The notes under the pieces: generated by a model
Databases searched by the model: none
Seen by the model: the letters and a program-made list of their open reading frames with translations, nothing else
Told to the model about the DNA's origin: nothing
Program-made: the position numbers and the translations under genes
Shown here: positions 1 through 12,687 of the stretch, piece after piece
How the letters are laid out: each line of letters opens with the position of its first letter
Numbering within the stretch: position 1 is the stretch's first letter
NCBI RefSeq assembly: GCF_921293095.1
Contig: NC_060257.1
Span: 94,663,449-94,727,448 of the forward strand
Origin: Ischnura elegans
Taxonomy: Eukaryota; Arthropoda; Insecta; Odonata; Coenagrionidae
Direction: 5' to 3'
Length of the DNA stretch: 64,000 bases

Positions 1-1780
1 TGTGCCAGAATTTCTGTATAAAAGTCTGCGTATTGTTTTTCCTAGGTAACGACCGACGATTAATGCTGAACATAGCAATTAGCAAACAAGTAAAATGGCC
101 CTACATAAAACAGTGAAACAACGCATGTTCAATATTCATTATTAGGATGCGTCGTGACTCACACAAAAAATACTAGAGATGTGCGAATAGTATCCGCGAA
201 TACTCAAATACCTCGAATAATACAAAGTATTCGATATTCGAGATCTCGAATAGTTATGCCAAAGGCACTGTCTCGAATACCTCGAATACTTTGAATTTCG
301 CGTCATACACTGTCGCTCGCACGCCATTGATAGTTGACTCGGAAAAATGAGAACTCTAGTCGTTTTCAGAGTCCTCTAGATTGCTCTCTCAACACTACTC
401 TCTCATCATGTCGAGTCGTCGCATAGGCTTCCACTATGGCAACCACGACGTCCGCCATTTTCGGTGTAAATACTCCGTTTTCCCATAAGGAGATGTGGTA
501 AAATTTCTTCGTTTTTTTGGTAAGCGAAGAATGTTGGCAATTTTCGGATAGGTGATATTGATTTTCGAAACCTTCAGTAACATAAGTACAAATTTTCTAG
601 GCATGACAACAATGGAAACGGCGAAAATAAAGGTAAAACCAGGGCAAAGGCTAAACGTATTACGACCTGATCGAACCCTTGTTTTAATGGGTTGACACCC
701 AATTGCGCTAAATAATCACTGAAAATACTATTAACGGAAACTCTTACCCTCAATTAAAAGGCTCTTTGCAAAATATGTACTGACACAAGCAATTCCGCCG
801 CGAGTTTAATGACTGAAATCTGATAGTAGGACAGCGGGTAGATGGGCGTAACCAGCTGGAGACGGCCTTTCAGCGGCGTAGTGCGGTGGGATAGGACCCC
901 CCTGTCCCCCGGACAATATGAAAACACAGTTACTTTGATTAATTTAAAAAACAAAATATTGAGAAATGACGAGTTTACAAAAGATTTCTTTGACAAATAG
1001 TTTTTTCGATCATTAACCGGAACGAAATTCCTGGCTACGCCCCCCCCCCCCTTAGAAGCGAAAAGAAATTAAGCTCGTAACGAAAATTTTAAAGAAATTA
1101 TTTTCGCATAAGACATGTAACAAATTTAAGTCATTCTCTTCATTGTATAGACCAATGAAACGCTGTCATAATTTACTTACAATTTTGGCTTCTTCATTCA
1201 TTGCAAAAATGTTACTACTTGAAAGACCACATGTCCTCCTTGCTTTGATCCTGGGTACCAATGGAGCAGCGAGGGGGGTTATGGGGGATAAATTCCTCCC
1301 CCAGAGATCAGAGAAATTTTTAATTTTAATCCATTTTACGTAATTGGAGTAATATTACTAATAGAATAGTGTAAGGACTAATAAAATATCCCTCAGAAAG
1401 CCATAAAACTCACCATTTATCTTAAAATTTGCCAATTTACTAATCTCGCACCGACCGCTTATCCTGGAGGGTATTCCGTTCCCCCACACACCCTGGTATT
1501 AGTTGCACCTAAACCCACCCCCCCCAGTCTTAAGTACTACCTGGGCCCCTGCAGGGTACTCACATGGATGGATGTACTCAATACCAAATGCCAATGATAG
1601 AAACAGACAGAGGGCATATCTGTTCCAATGATAGTAGTATCCAGCGGTCTGGGGTCCTGATGGGGGGAATTCGGAGGTCTTCCTTGGAAAATTTTAGGGA
1701 ACTGCATGCCCGAAAATGGATTTTGACAATTTTCTCGCTCTTAAATAGTAGATAAAGTTAATAAAAAAATACTATGAAAA
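1..1780. other. Intergenic or intronic DNA with degenerate repeats
   Basis: No coding region can be supported here. The stretch holds a TTCGA-rich repeat (about 172-310, listed separately) and a segment at 340-470 that shares short blocks with 9190-9290 in inverted orientation. Poly-C-bearing tracts near 1040 and 1515, and the G-rich 1270-1310 and 1630-1680, look like decayed transposon ends. Short open frames have no recognisable domain. Confidence 0.5.
172..310 (+). repeat. TTCGA-rich dispersed repeat, copy 1
   Basis: The segment is made of overlapping ATTCGA and TCGAATA motifs after a leader reading roughly GATGTGCGAATAGTA. A similarly built segment with a matching leader lies at about 11358-11455 in the opposite orientation. 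This supports a dispersed repeat rather than local simple sequence. The family is unknown to me. Confidence 0.5.
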
Positions 1781-4700
1781 TTGAGAAAATTAATAATTTA
1801 TTATGGAGCTGATATCTCTTTAATGAATTTGTCCCAGAAACAGCACTGAAATCTAAAAAAAAGAAACTAAATACAATCTTTCCAAATAACCATTCCAAAT
1901 AAGCACTTGCAGTTTTTTTTTACCTTCTGGACACCTAACTCACTTCATTTAATTTACAATGAGTATGCAGTAAAGAAAGCAACCAATGAACACAAAACTT
2001 TTTATAATTACAAAAAATATTGGTGTAAGTAACCTAAGTAATGAATATCTTTTTTTAATTACACCTTTAATATCCCCTCAAGATGGAGCAGGGCCCCCCT
2101 AAGCTTGGGTGACTCAGAGATTGCCAACCTGGCCAGTCCGCCCTTGTACCCAAATAGCAATGCAAGCCGGAATCAGGCTTGCAGCAACCTAGAAAAAACA
2201 AACTTGAATCACAGTTTAACAACTTGCTTATTATCATCCCTATGCAAGCCCTTCCACTGTTTACTGCATCACTAATTGAAAAAAAAATTAATAACTACAA
2301 GCCTAGGTGAACCACTGGGGTCTTTTCCTGGGAAATAAGTCCTTGGAATAGAGAACACATAGCAAAAGAAAACAATTCTAAAATGAACATCCATACAATT
2401 CCTTGAAAAGTGAAAGTAGAACAAAATCTAACAGGGGATCATGTCAGACCATTCTCAAAAAACCTAGTACGTACACTAAGACGCACTCTTGCAATTAAAT
2501 CAACATAAAAATTTGTGGGATACAATGAATGAACGCCTAATAACACAACATAGCTCCGTGAACAGTTAATTGTGATTAATAACAGCAGTAGGTAATACTT
2601 AACTAGACATAAAATTAACTTCTACAATCTGAGTTGACACAAGGGTACTAACTTTCAAGTTCCAAGCAGACGCATTTGGTAAAAAATTTATTTATGACTG
2701 AAATAGAGATAATTTCTCCCATAATATCCCAATCCCAGATAATATATTCGTGATTATAAGCAATTCCCATCTCTGCTTAAGGTGAAATGAAGTGAAACAT
2801 AAGATAAATAAAGAAGAACCAAAGTGCTCATATTAAGGCCAAAATGCCTAATATATACCGGGGCACTAATGTAGGAATAAAATTCAATCTATATATGACA
2901 TGAACTATTTTGCTATTAATCCAAAAAAGATTACTGAAGTCTTTTATGACCAGGACACAACTCCTGTAATGGCATGCCCATGCATTTTGTAACAAAACAC
3001 TCAAACGTATATGATAAGATATGGAAATAAGTCTTCCTTCTTAGTTAGCTTCAAGTCAGCTAGATTGATGACTTTTGTCAACAGCAGGCTCCTCATTTAG
3101 TCCACTCTTGTCTCAATTCAATTCCGTCAAAGATTTACAACAGGACATCTCTGTTAGCCTAACTGAAATATGCCATGGAATGAAATACAATTTCCATACA
3201 CTTAGGTATCAATATCCTTAAATTGGAGATTAATGTGAATGACATCCATATCTTAGTAGTCATTTTTTACATCCTCATCATATGCTTAGGATAATTCACA
3301 TAATTATAGAATGATTTCCATACGTCTGCATAATAGTTACAAAAATTTAACATGCATGAATCACCTAAGTTTATTCATGAGTCCTTTGATGTTATCTCAT
3401 GTGTTCTCTCTAAACAAGTGGACTAGTAGTAGTACTGTATGGGAATAAATGTGAAAAATGGCTCTTAATCTTGACAATATGTTAAGCAAAGGTAAATAAA
3501 TTTTTTAAAGACCGAACCATGCACCTTTTAGAAGTGATGTAAGAATCTTTCTCTCACTTGAAAATTCATTAAAATCTTAGGTAAGAAGTGTTCTTGGAAA
3601 TCATTCCTGCAAATTAAGGACTTCTAAGGATATTTAAACCAGAAAGCTCTGATACTAGGTGGTAAATTATAATAAACTTTGCTCTTTTTATGCCAAAATA
3701 ATGAAATATTAGATATAACAGTTGATTTTATATCTCTATTTAAGACAACTTAATGCAAACATGTTTCACTAGAATGTGTAAAGCCGTCAACAATCCACAT
3801 TAACCACGACTCAACTGGTAGATAACCAAGTATTCATGGTATAAACATTATACATATTGGTAATGATAAAATGTGTATATGCCAAAGAGGGATATATGCA
3901 ATAAGAACTGATTAGTCATCGTATCAACACACAACAAACAAAGAGGGAAAAACCACTTAACCAGGCCAAATATACCTATGTCAGAGCATTAGAATAAAGG
4001 TGCTTCCATGCTATTGAATAGATTGAGAGTTCCAAATCAGCAACTCATCTTCAAATTTGATGTAAAGAACTCAAAAATGTAACCACTTATGTGAATTACC
4101 AGAGTAAAGCAATGGAACAGGTAGTTAAGAGGTAATCATATAAAAAATTACTCTTGTATAAAATACATCAAGGCCAGGTAAACACTGACAGAGGTGATGC
4201 TCTAATAACTAGCTATGTGGAGCAACATCAAACACTTGCTCATAAATAAATAATACAGATGACACCCCATGGAATCAGTTTTAACATAATAGAAGTTCAA
4301 TATGATTTAGACTGAGCGTTGAACTTGAATATAGAAAAAACAAACAACAAGTTAGAAAATTTATGAAAAAATACATTTTGCTACTCCAGATATATTCTCT
4401 CATTAACCAAAATACATGGTGACACCACAATGCCAATGCAGAAGATGATTGCTGTGAATATAACGCTGCACATGCTTCTTCTGCTTAGGTTATTTGGACA
4501 TGAAATGCAGTAATTGTATCTTATCATTGTAGAAGTCGTTCCATTATATAGCCATCAATTCCAAACATGATACAACAGGCAGCATTGAATCTGGAACAAA
4601 GGAATAATCTTGGTGACATCAACTGAGTGAACTTGAGTAACATATAAGAATAAAACAAATCACCACTGGTATTCACATAACATGCATTTCAATTTAATGC

Positions 4701-5930
4701 ACAATATATGCACTGCAGAACACCTTGGTAAGAGGACTATCCACTTAGAAAATAAAAAAAGCTAATCCATACAATATTATGGGCCAAATTCAGTACCAAA
4801 ATATTCTTAAGCACTCCATTTAGGAGGATCTGAATTCAAGATATTGCCCACCCTGTTCCTCTAAATGATGCAACAAGATGATGAGCCCAGATATGAAGAA
4901 ACATTTATGCACATTATTGAATAAGACACTCTAGTTTAATGCAATAGAAGCATAATTATAATAGCATCCAAAGTATATTAATCATGAAACGATACTGAAT
5001 TTCAAAGTGTCAGAATGACTTTAGCAAACACGATGGTAGTAGTTCTCAAATCAGACAGTCACCAAAACAGCTTAACATAAGAGCAACCAGTGACTCCATT
5101 TAATTACTCCAGAAGTATTTTGAAAACACTTTTTCAATGTAAAGAAGCAATTTGGATGCTATGGAAGTAATGAAAAATTATAACTGAAAAATTGTCAGAA
5201 AATAAGCAAAGGCAATGTGAAATAAAAGAACTTGCAATAGATATAGTTTAATCTTACATTCAAGAAAACTTGTCAATTTGAGAAGCTACCTTATTTGATA
5301 GATGATAAGCATTAGCAAAGACTGCATGCTTATTTTACAACAAATGTGCTGATTTCTCAAAATGTAATAGATGAATGAGAATGTTAACAAATACGTCATT
5401 TAAAAATATACACATGTAGTCATATCTCAGCAAAATACCAAGTCCAGGTGACATGTATGGAAGATAGGAAAGAATTGACTTACACCACCTAAAGACAATA
5501 AAATGAGGCATAATAGAAACAGACAAACTATGTACAAGAGATTTTAGAAGTCCATGACTCAGGGTAATATAGGTGCTTATGACATGAATAAACACACAAA
5601 TAAAGACATGCTCAATATCTCCAGCCCATAAGACTGCATGTAGTCTTCAAAAAGCACTTAACCTATCCTAGAAACAAGACCTTGGATTCATCCAGCCTTC
5701 GACTATGCCAAACATGAATTACACACAGGTGATTTTTTCCAAGGAAAACTATCGAGAAACCACTGGTTTTGGTTTCAAACAAAAAATTTGCATCATTTCA
5801 CATTTTAATATAGCATTGAAGTACTCTATCAAAGAAGTAAACAAATAGGACTTTAACAATGAAAATAGCAATGAGGTACTTCTTAATTAATTACTAAAAA
5901 GTCCCTTTTATTTTCTTCCTTTAGCCGCAG
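1781..5930. other. 4.1-kb AT-rich stretch without recognisable genes
   Basis: Base composition is uniformly AT-rich and no open frame shows a domain. Obvious repeats are absent, unlike almost everywhere else in the window. A TTTATT motif near 1797 would be a polyadenylation signal for a minus-strand transcript, so a long 3' untranslated region of an unseen minus-strand gene is possible. That is inference only. Confidence 0.35.
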
Positions 5931-5954
5931 TAAATTCAAATATGGTATCACAAA

Positions 5955-7454
5955 ATGAAGGTAGTTTCAAAATCATTTGAATTGTCAATATCAGCAATGT
6001 TTTTGATTTGTAAATTAGTTCACAGACCCCAAGAATATAAAAACGGTGGTTGTGCTATCTTTGTCGAGGAACATATTTCCTGTAAAAAACTAAGTTTAAG
6101 TGTTAGTGGTGTTGACAAACACGGTGAATTTACAGCTGTAGCCCTACTGGGTTGCAATTTGGTAATTGTGTGTGTATACAGATCACCCTCCGGAGACATG
6201 GAAATTTTTCTTCACCTACTAGAAACTATATGTGAGCAAATTGACAAGATGGGTAAATCTATTATAATTTGCGGTGACATAAATCTGGACGTCACCAAAA
6301 AAGTTAAAGAGGCTAAATTGTTTGAGGATTTGCTGAGGTCATACAATTTATTTTGTATTAATCGCTCTCCAACTAGAGGGAGCTCATGTCTGGATAACAT
6401 CATAACCAACATAAAAGAAAGTGACTATAGAGTCGGAATTGATGATCCATTAATCTCGGATCATAAGCTACTATGGGTTAAAATCAAAGATACGGATTTT
6501 GTTAACGCAGTACCAAATAAATTCATAAAATCTAGACCAATAACAGAGGAAGGCATTAAAGATTTCAGGATTATATTGATGGATGTTGATTGGGAGAACA
6601 TATTTAAATTTAATGATATTGATACTGATTTTCAAATGTTTTTTTATGAAATAATTGTTATTTTTAATCACTGCTTTCCTGAAAAATGCAGAATAGTTAA
6701 ACCTCACAAAAAGAAGAATAGCTTCACTAAGAATTTACTTGATATGAGGAAACAACTTTTGACACTGCACAAGGAATATACAAAGAAAAAGACACTGGAC
6801 TCAAAATCTAAGTATTACAAATACAAAAAAACGTACAGATCACGAATATTACAGGAAAAGAGAGAAAATAATGATAAATTCATCGAGAATGCAAACAACA
6901 AATGTAAAGCGGCTTGGCAAGTGATAAAGAAAGAATGTAATCAACTGCATAAGTTCACAGAGCTTGACATAAACCCCAATGAGTTTAATGATTTCTTTAT
7001 TGAAACGGTTAAGAGGGCTAGAAAGAATTTACCTCCATCCCCCTCAACATTCGTGCAAACTACAGATAACAGTAATATCTCCCAACTCTATCACTGGAAA
7101 CTTGTTGAACCACAAGAAATTATCAATTTAGTAAAAAGACTCAAATCCTCAACCAGTAGGGACAGCTATGGATTATCCAATAACCTAATCAAGCAGATAA
7201 TTGATATAATTGCAATACCTTTGACATATCTCATTAACAGCTGTCTCTCTCAAGGCAAATTTCCACACATACTAAAACTATCAAAAATAACACCCATCTA
7301 TAAGAAAGGCACTAAAACAGATCTAGGCAACTATAGACCAGTGTCCATAGTACCGGTCATGTCCAAAATAATAGAAACAATATTGAAAAATCAACTGATG
7401 GCCTACTTCGAATATAATAACATTCTGTCGCCTAATCAATTTGGTTTCAGTTAA
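5955..7454 (+). pseudogene. CR1/L2-like LINE ORF2 fragment: endonuclease plus start of RT
   Basis: The open frame of 499 codons carries an endonuclease/exonuclease/phosphatase (EEP) domain in its first third. The blocks IIICGDINLDV and LISDHKLLWVKI include conserved Asp and His positions. A basic linker follows, then the first reverse-transcriptase motifs: KITPIYKKGTKTDLGNYRPVS and a block ending in NQFGF. It stops right there, before the catalytic palm (YADD box). The EEP start is also incomplete, so the first residues after the first ATG are probably not native. Similar order and motifs occur in the minus-strand LINEs at 28.6-31.1 and 39.1-47.4 kb. LINE copies usually lose their 5' end, so loss of the 3' part is odd. 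The clade assignment (CR1/L2/Daphne-like) is by motif resemblance only. Confidence 0.8.
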
Positions 7455-9400
7455 TAATAATACTTCAGGCAGCGCCTGACACTGAGAACCTAAACTATTG
7501 AATGGACGATGAGGATACATAAATGCTTTGTTGATGCCATTCCCTAATAAATGCCCTGGCATCACTATCAATCCATCAGTTGTTTGTAAGAAACATTTCC
7601 AATGAACCCATTTATAAAGGGATCGATAGTACTTGTACAATCATATTTTTACAGCCTAGAGCTAATAGGTAATTGTCTCTCAGGCTGGTTAATAATCTAA
7701 ACAGGACAGCCGTTAGCGGTACTTTTGAATAATTTCATATTTTAATCGTCATAAGATGAGATAAGTGGGCAGTGAAACTTGTGCTACCTGTTTAGCGTAG
7801 GTATGTGGGTGACAGCAAAGGACGATGGAATTGAAAATGCTACTCAAGATGAACAAAAGAAAACAAAGCCCAACAACCAGATGACTGATAGACAATAACC
7901 CTATTGAACGGTGCCACAATACTTCGTTATCACCAATAATAATACCGTTCATCACAATGCACTGACACTGATAACATCATAAACACACTCTCTCAGCAAA
8001 TGCCAATAGTATGAATAACAGAACAACCTTAATACGTACATACCACACTCGATGGCTCTTCAACTTCAGCAAAGGAAAAGACTTTCAATTCAAGACCGGC
8101 AATCGAATATTAGAGGTCTCCTCATGGTGTAATAGGCTTCAGACGATTCGCGACGCCGAAAATCGTCGGAACATCATTGGGCTTTTAATATTTTCCAGCC
8201 TCTCTTCCGAGCGGATTCAAATTTTGATTCGTATAAGTGCACCTGTGGCAAGGAAAACTCGCAGGAAAATGTTTTCATAATGATTAAATGGCTAAATAAA
8301 TACATGCATGTAATATATGTTGACTATAATATTAATTAAGGAAGGTTTCGCGGCTTATATAAATCGCATGTAATTACAAGGTGTAAAATCCAAAATGGAT
8401 TCGAATGCAATTACCTACAAACATTCGTTACCAACAACATATAGTTCCAAAAGGGACATGAATATTACATGATTTCAGTAAGTCTTTAATGAAAACTGGT
8501 ATCATTGATTGTATCACACGTAAAGTTCCTCACGACATTTCGAACGTGAAAGCACTTATATGTTACAGGTATAACTTTCAAGGACACTTACAAGTATAAC
8601 TTTCACGCGACGAAATAATAACAACTTACCACATTTCATTGTGTTGTGTTGAGTTGCGTATTCTAGTTTATTGTTTAAATTAATTAATTGAATGTAGCAC
8701 GGGTTAATTGTATCAGTATTACGACACTATCAAAGTTTAAAAACCATTGACACAAATAACCTTAAACCTATACATGAAAAACTCTCAACAATAGCAGGAA
8801 TAATTATGCACTCTTTTCTGTTTACATTACGTATACAACGTAAAACTGATTGGCAAAGGTATTAATCTTTGAAGTAAATCACAGCCTTTCATCAAATTAT
8901 GCCGAAACTAAGTAAGAACTTGATCTTCATATGAATACTTACCCAATACATTGAATTACATCAACTTCTAACTCACCTCACAAATAGTGGAAGACGGCTA
9001 TGATTGCCACTCATCCATCCCCCACATTTGTAGCCATTTAGCCCTTACCTGAGGATTACAAGGAAAAACAAAAGCGCGGAACACATCCCTACAACTAATG
9101 GAACAGTTTGGTGCAGAAGAACCACCCATCTCTCTTATTTATCAATTACAAAAATGTAAAAAACTGCACCAACTCGACGTTACGCCTATGCTACAACACA
9201 GACCGCCATTAATGATGAGAGTGAAGATGGCAGACTGCGACGACTCAACTTCGTAGTTATTATATGGCAATATAGAGGACTCTGGTCGTTTTGTGCATGC
9301 AGCGCCGTTTTAGGCAAGCTGACGAACTACATCAAATTCGCGGGTTAGAGCGGTGAAAAGAGTTCGACGTGGGGAACCGAAATTGATCGGGTGAAAAAAT
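7455..9400. other. Gap with no supported gene
   Basis: The sequence after the LINE break is unassigned. A plus-strand open frame of 89 codons at 8011-8280 shows no domain and is not called. Segment 9190-9290 contains blocks (AGAGTCCTCTA and GAGTCGTCGCA, read on the minus strand) that also occur at about 370-425 on the plus strand, suggesting a decayed dispersed repeat. Confidence 0.4.
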
Positions 9401-9410
9401 CCGAAAATCC

Positions 9411-9687
9411 CAGGTGTCCCCCATCAGGAGTACCTCAGTGCCGTGGGATGGCAACATTGGCGCAATTCCCACGATCCGCTATCCCCTCCATTCAGCATTC
9501 ACCCCACCCCATCTGACGATTTCCTCTTCTCCCAAATCAAACAAAAGGTCCCAGCTCGTGCAGGGATCGTGTTACGAAGACCTTAGCTTCGAAAAAATAT
9601 CAAGTTACCGGAAAATAATAAAATCGCGTTTCACCCTTCACTCTTTCTCCCCCACAGACCATTTTTCCGCGTCCATCTTTTGATAAA
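9411..9687 (+). repeat. Dispersed repeat family R1, copy 1
   Basis: Copy 1 of a repeat that recurs at 9690-10050 and, reversed, at about 20216-20580. Shared blocks are CAGTGCCGTGGGAT, CATTCAGCATTCRCC, GACGATTTCCTCTTCTCC, CAGGGATCGT, and CTTAGCTTCGAAAAAA. It has no coding potential that I recognise and no clear terminal repeats. Confidence 0.7.
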
Positions 9688-9689
9688 AA

Positions 9690-10050
9690 TAAGACGAGGT
9701 GTTTACCATGTGTCTTCTTGGCTAATAACGACAGGCACTTATTTTGAATCTTCCCCAGGAGATGAAACTACCATAGGGAGGAACTCAGTGCCGTGGGATA
9801 GTGACATTGACGCATTTCCCACGATCTGCTATCCCCCTCCATTCAGCATTCGCCTCAACCACTCTGACGATTTCCTCTTCTCCGAAATCAAACAATAGAT
9901 CCCAGCTCGGGCAGGGATCGTATTACGAAGACCTTAGCTTCGAAAAAAATATCAAGTTACACGAGAACATTAAAAACGTGTCTCACGCCCCCCCCCCCCT
10001 CTTCTCACCCACTGGCCTTTTTCTGCTTACCAGCTTCGAAGTTCCCCGTT
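9690..10050 (+). repeat. Dispersed repeat family R1, copy 2 (tandem)
   Basis: This copy lies directly after copy 1 with a period of about 370 bp. It has a leader (GAATCTTCCCCAGGAGAT and neighbours) that copy 1 lacks but the reversed copy at 20.2-20.58 kb has. A poly-C run near 9990 interrupts the 3' part. Confidence 0.7.
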
Positions 10051-10287
10051 TCTGGAGGTCAACTGCTGCATGAGTCATCTACTAGCCCAAAAGTTGTCTA
10101 ACAATGACTTTCGCCTATTGATATTACACTTTTATTGGATTGAAATATTAGTAATATGCGCGTAATTTAAGAAAGAATAAGACCAAACACGACATATTTA
10201 TGACTTAATTTAAGCATTTTACGCAGGAAAATATGCCGGAAAGACGAAGAAATACGACGGAGGCTTAGCATTTTAGCGTAATGCTCA

Positions 10288-11224
10288 AATAGGGTGCTTC
10301 CCTATTATTTTTTTATTGCCTGAATCGAAATATTAATACTCCTGGAGTACGTATTTAACGCTTTTAGATTTTTATAAGACGATATCTATTTTCCGCGATT
10401 CAATTAAAAGTGAAAAATTTCAAGCGCGCGAAAACGCGACGGGTAAGTATGAATGCCGGGAAAAACTCCGCGTGACTTCGTTCTGCTTCTCGCTGCCGCG
10501 AGTGAGGTAACCTTGGGGCGAGGCTCTGAGCGCTGATACGACGCAGGATGCTAGCAGGTAGCCGAGTATAGGGATGCCGACTTACGAAAAATATTGGGGG
10601 GGGGGCCGAACCGGGGACCCTGCCTGGGTAAATTTTATAAGTAGTGAGTTTAAAGTTTTTTAAGCATTTTTGAAGAGTCATATATGATCAACATTAGAAC
10701 CCTGTTCACTCGAATCTCGATATCTTGACACTTCGGGGAAAATCGGCAAATCTGGCACAAATTTTTTCCTCACATCTGTAACGAATTTTTGGGGGGGCTT
10801 GGGCCCCCTCAGGCCCCATGGAGTCGGCGCTACTGGCCCATGCTAGCTGGTAGCGCTTGGCTTAAATAAGGATTATTAATACCTTATCAAACAAAGACCA
10901 CTTTCCGACCTTAGCCAGTTTTAATAAGTGATTATTAAGACATGTTTCCCTGAGCTCTGTGCCTCATACATGCATTGGTAGCCTCAGACGATTTAAAACT
11001 CCTATCCGCTCGTGTAGAAACTAGGTTCCTGTGACGTCACGTGGAGTGGCATCGCATGGGCGCCAATCTCACATTTTTAAATGAGGATAAAATTGACCAT
11101 TGCCATTGGTCTAAACCGGTATTTCTTGAACCAAATAATTTGTATATTATGAATACACCAATGGTAGGTAAAGAATCACAATTAATGCATTTCGTTTTCT
11201 TTAATGAAGGAAACTACCCTATTG
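10288..11224 (+). mobile_element. TIR element family R2, copy 1 (with internal insertion)
   Basis: The unit starts AATAGGGTGCTTCCCT and ends with the imperfect reverse complement of that sequence (read inward, AATAGGGTAGTTTCCTT). It matches the 648-bp copy at 54089-54736 along its whole length in the same orientation, apart from an extra 279 bp at 10563-10841. It has no transposase and looks like a non-autonomous DNA transposon. TA dinucleotides lie within both ends, so a TA target (Tc1/mariner type) is possible, but the superfamily is not settled. Confidence 0.75.
10563..10841. mobile_element. 279-bp insertion inside R2 copy 1
   Basis: The segment is absent from the 54.1-kb copy. It is bracketed by GCTAGCAGGTAGC (10550-10562) and GCTAGCTGGTAGC (10842-10854), a 13-bp duplication with one mismatch. 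It contains G and C runs (about 10597-10605 and 10788-10820) and no coding region. The class of element is unknown. Confidence 0.65.
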
Positions 11225-11357
11225 TTTACATAAAATTAAAATATTCCATTAATCAGCTAAATTCCTGTTTGAATCCTTTAAAGGCAATCACAATTACTCG
11301 CCAAAATCTTGGGTTTCCTGCTGCATAGGCGACCTAGTCAAACATTCTCACATTCAT

Positions 11358-11455
11358 CGTATAGTATTCGAGGTATTCGAAATTCGAGGTATTCGAATAT
11401 TCGAGCAAAGATTAGATATTCGAATTCGAGAAATCTACTATTCGACCCATCCCTA
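11358..11455 (-). repeat. TTCGA-rich dispersed repeat, copy 2
   Basis: This is the counterpart of 172-310, in the opposite orientation. On the minus strand it begins with a GATGGGTCGAATAGTA-like leader followed by overlapping TCGAATA motifs. Confidence 0.5.
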
Positions 11456-12380
11456 AAAAATACAATAATGACCTCAAAATATGCATGGCAATGAGTTATA
11501 GGGTAACCTTCCTTAGTATCTTTCTTATTTTCGAATCATTTTATGGTACTTCTACAAAACCACGAGTTTGAGATATAAAAGATTTTTTTAGCCATAGTAT
11601 GCAAGAAAAGCAATGTTATTGAACGGTGAAATGTATATATTTTTCTAAACTAAACAGAACTGTGACCTACACTTTGAATTTTATTTGATCGCAAGATTTT
11701 AGACATAACTATTTCCAATTCTAGAAATATAAAATCCTACCATGTCTTTACATCATACTAGTGTAAACAAATTTTCACAAACGTATATACAGCAAAAATC
11801 AAAATCACAAGAGCTTTCTCGGGTACAGATGAGTGCTATTTGTATAGCCACAGTTTGTGCATGACGGACGCCATCAGGTGCTTAAATAAGAAGACTATTT
11901 ATTAACATCATGGTAGAAGACATTTTGATGACGGTGTCTTGGTCTGAAAAAAACGCTGGCTGTAGGAAAAGCACTGATCCGTTCCCGAGAGAACTTCAAA
12001 TGTATTATTCACCAGAAAAAAACACCAAACATTGAAGCGTATGCACCGAAATCGTGTGTATGGCATTCCCTTCGACAACTGCATCTCTATCACCGTTCTC
12101 ACTATAAGATAATCGAGCATCCAATGCAATTTTCAGGTACGTCTCCGTAAAAAGTGCCTGGGAATGACTTTTTCCGTATATTCTTCCCACCTGGCATTCT
12201 AATTAGCGGAAATACCGGATAATTAGGCTAATATGAGCGTTTGTTTCTAACTTATGAAAGTATTTAATGAATCATGAAAGTATTATTTTACTGGTATTTT
12301 TCCACCGGTACTGCTGAAGCAGTACTATTATTGCTTTTAAATCTTACCAAAAAATCCCGGTAATTATTGAAATACATCCC
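11456..12380. other. Gap with no supported gene
   Basis: AT-rich sequence between the TTCGA-rich repeat and a LINE 3' tail. Small minus-strand open frames at 11908-12190 overlap one another in different frames and show no domain. Confidence 0.4.
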
Positions 12381-12384
12381 ATGC

Positions 12385-12676
12385 TTGTGTGGGCCTTTTC
12401 CTGCAGTGGGTTTTTTTTTCGCTGAAGGATACTACACCCTTATCCTCATGTTTTTTTCCACAAACACAAATCTTTTTTCCACAAAATTATCACATACAGT
12501 TGTTCATATTTTTGACATTTCACAAATATTGCATATTGTATAACCTTTGTATTGTAAACGTTTGTCTATTATTTTTTAATATGTTTACATTGACGCTATG
12601 GAGGGGTTAGGTGGAAGAGGGGACTTCCTAGTCTCAACCTCGCCCGAATAAAGGAATTTTATTATTATAATTATGC
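12385..12676 (+). mobile_element. LINE 3'-end fragment with AATAAA and tail
   Basis: A T-rich segment is followed by TGGAGGGGTTAGGTGGAAG, a short GC-richer block, the polyadenylation signal AATAAA near 12649, and a TTTTATTATTATAATTATG tail. This arrangement is typical of the 3' untranslated end of a LINE. Any coding part is missing, consistent with a 5'-truncated insertion. The left border is uncertain. Confidence 0.5.
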
Positions 12677-12687
12677 TTACTCTCCGT

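Noticed and set aside
8011-8280. 89-codon plus-strand gene
   Set aside because: No domain, no splice or polyadenylation context, and a composition like random AT-rich sequence.
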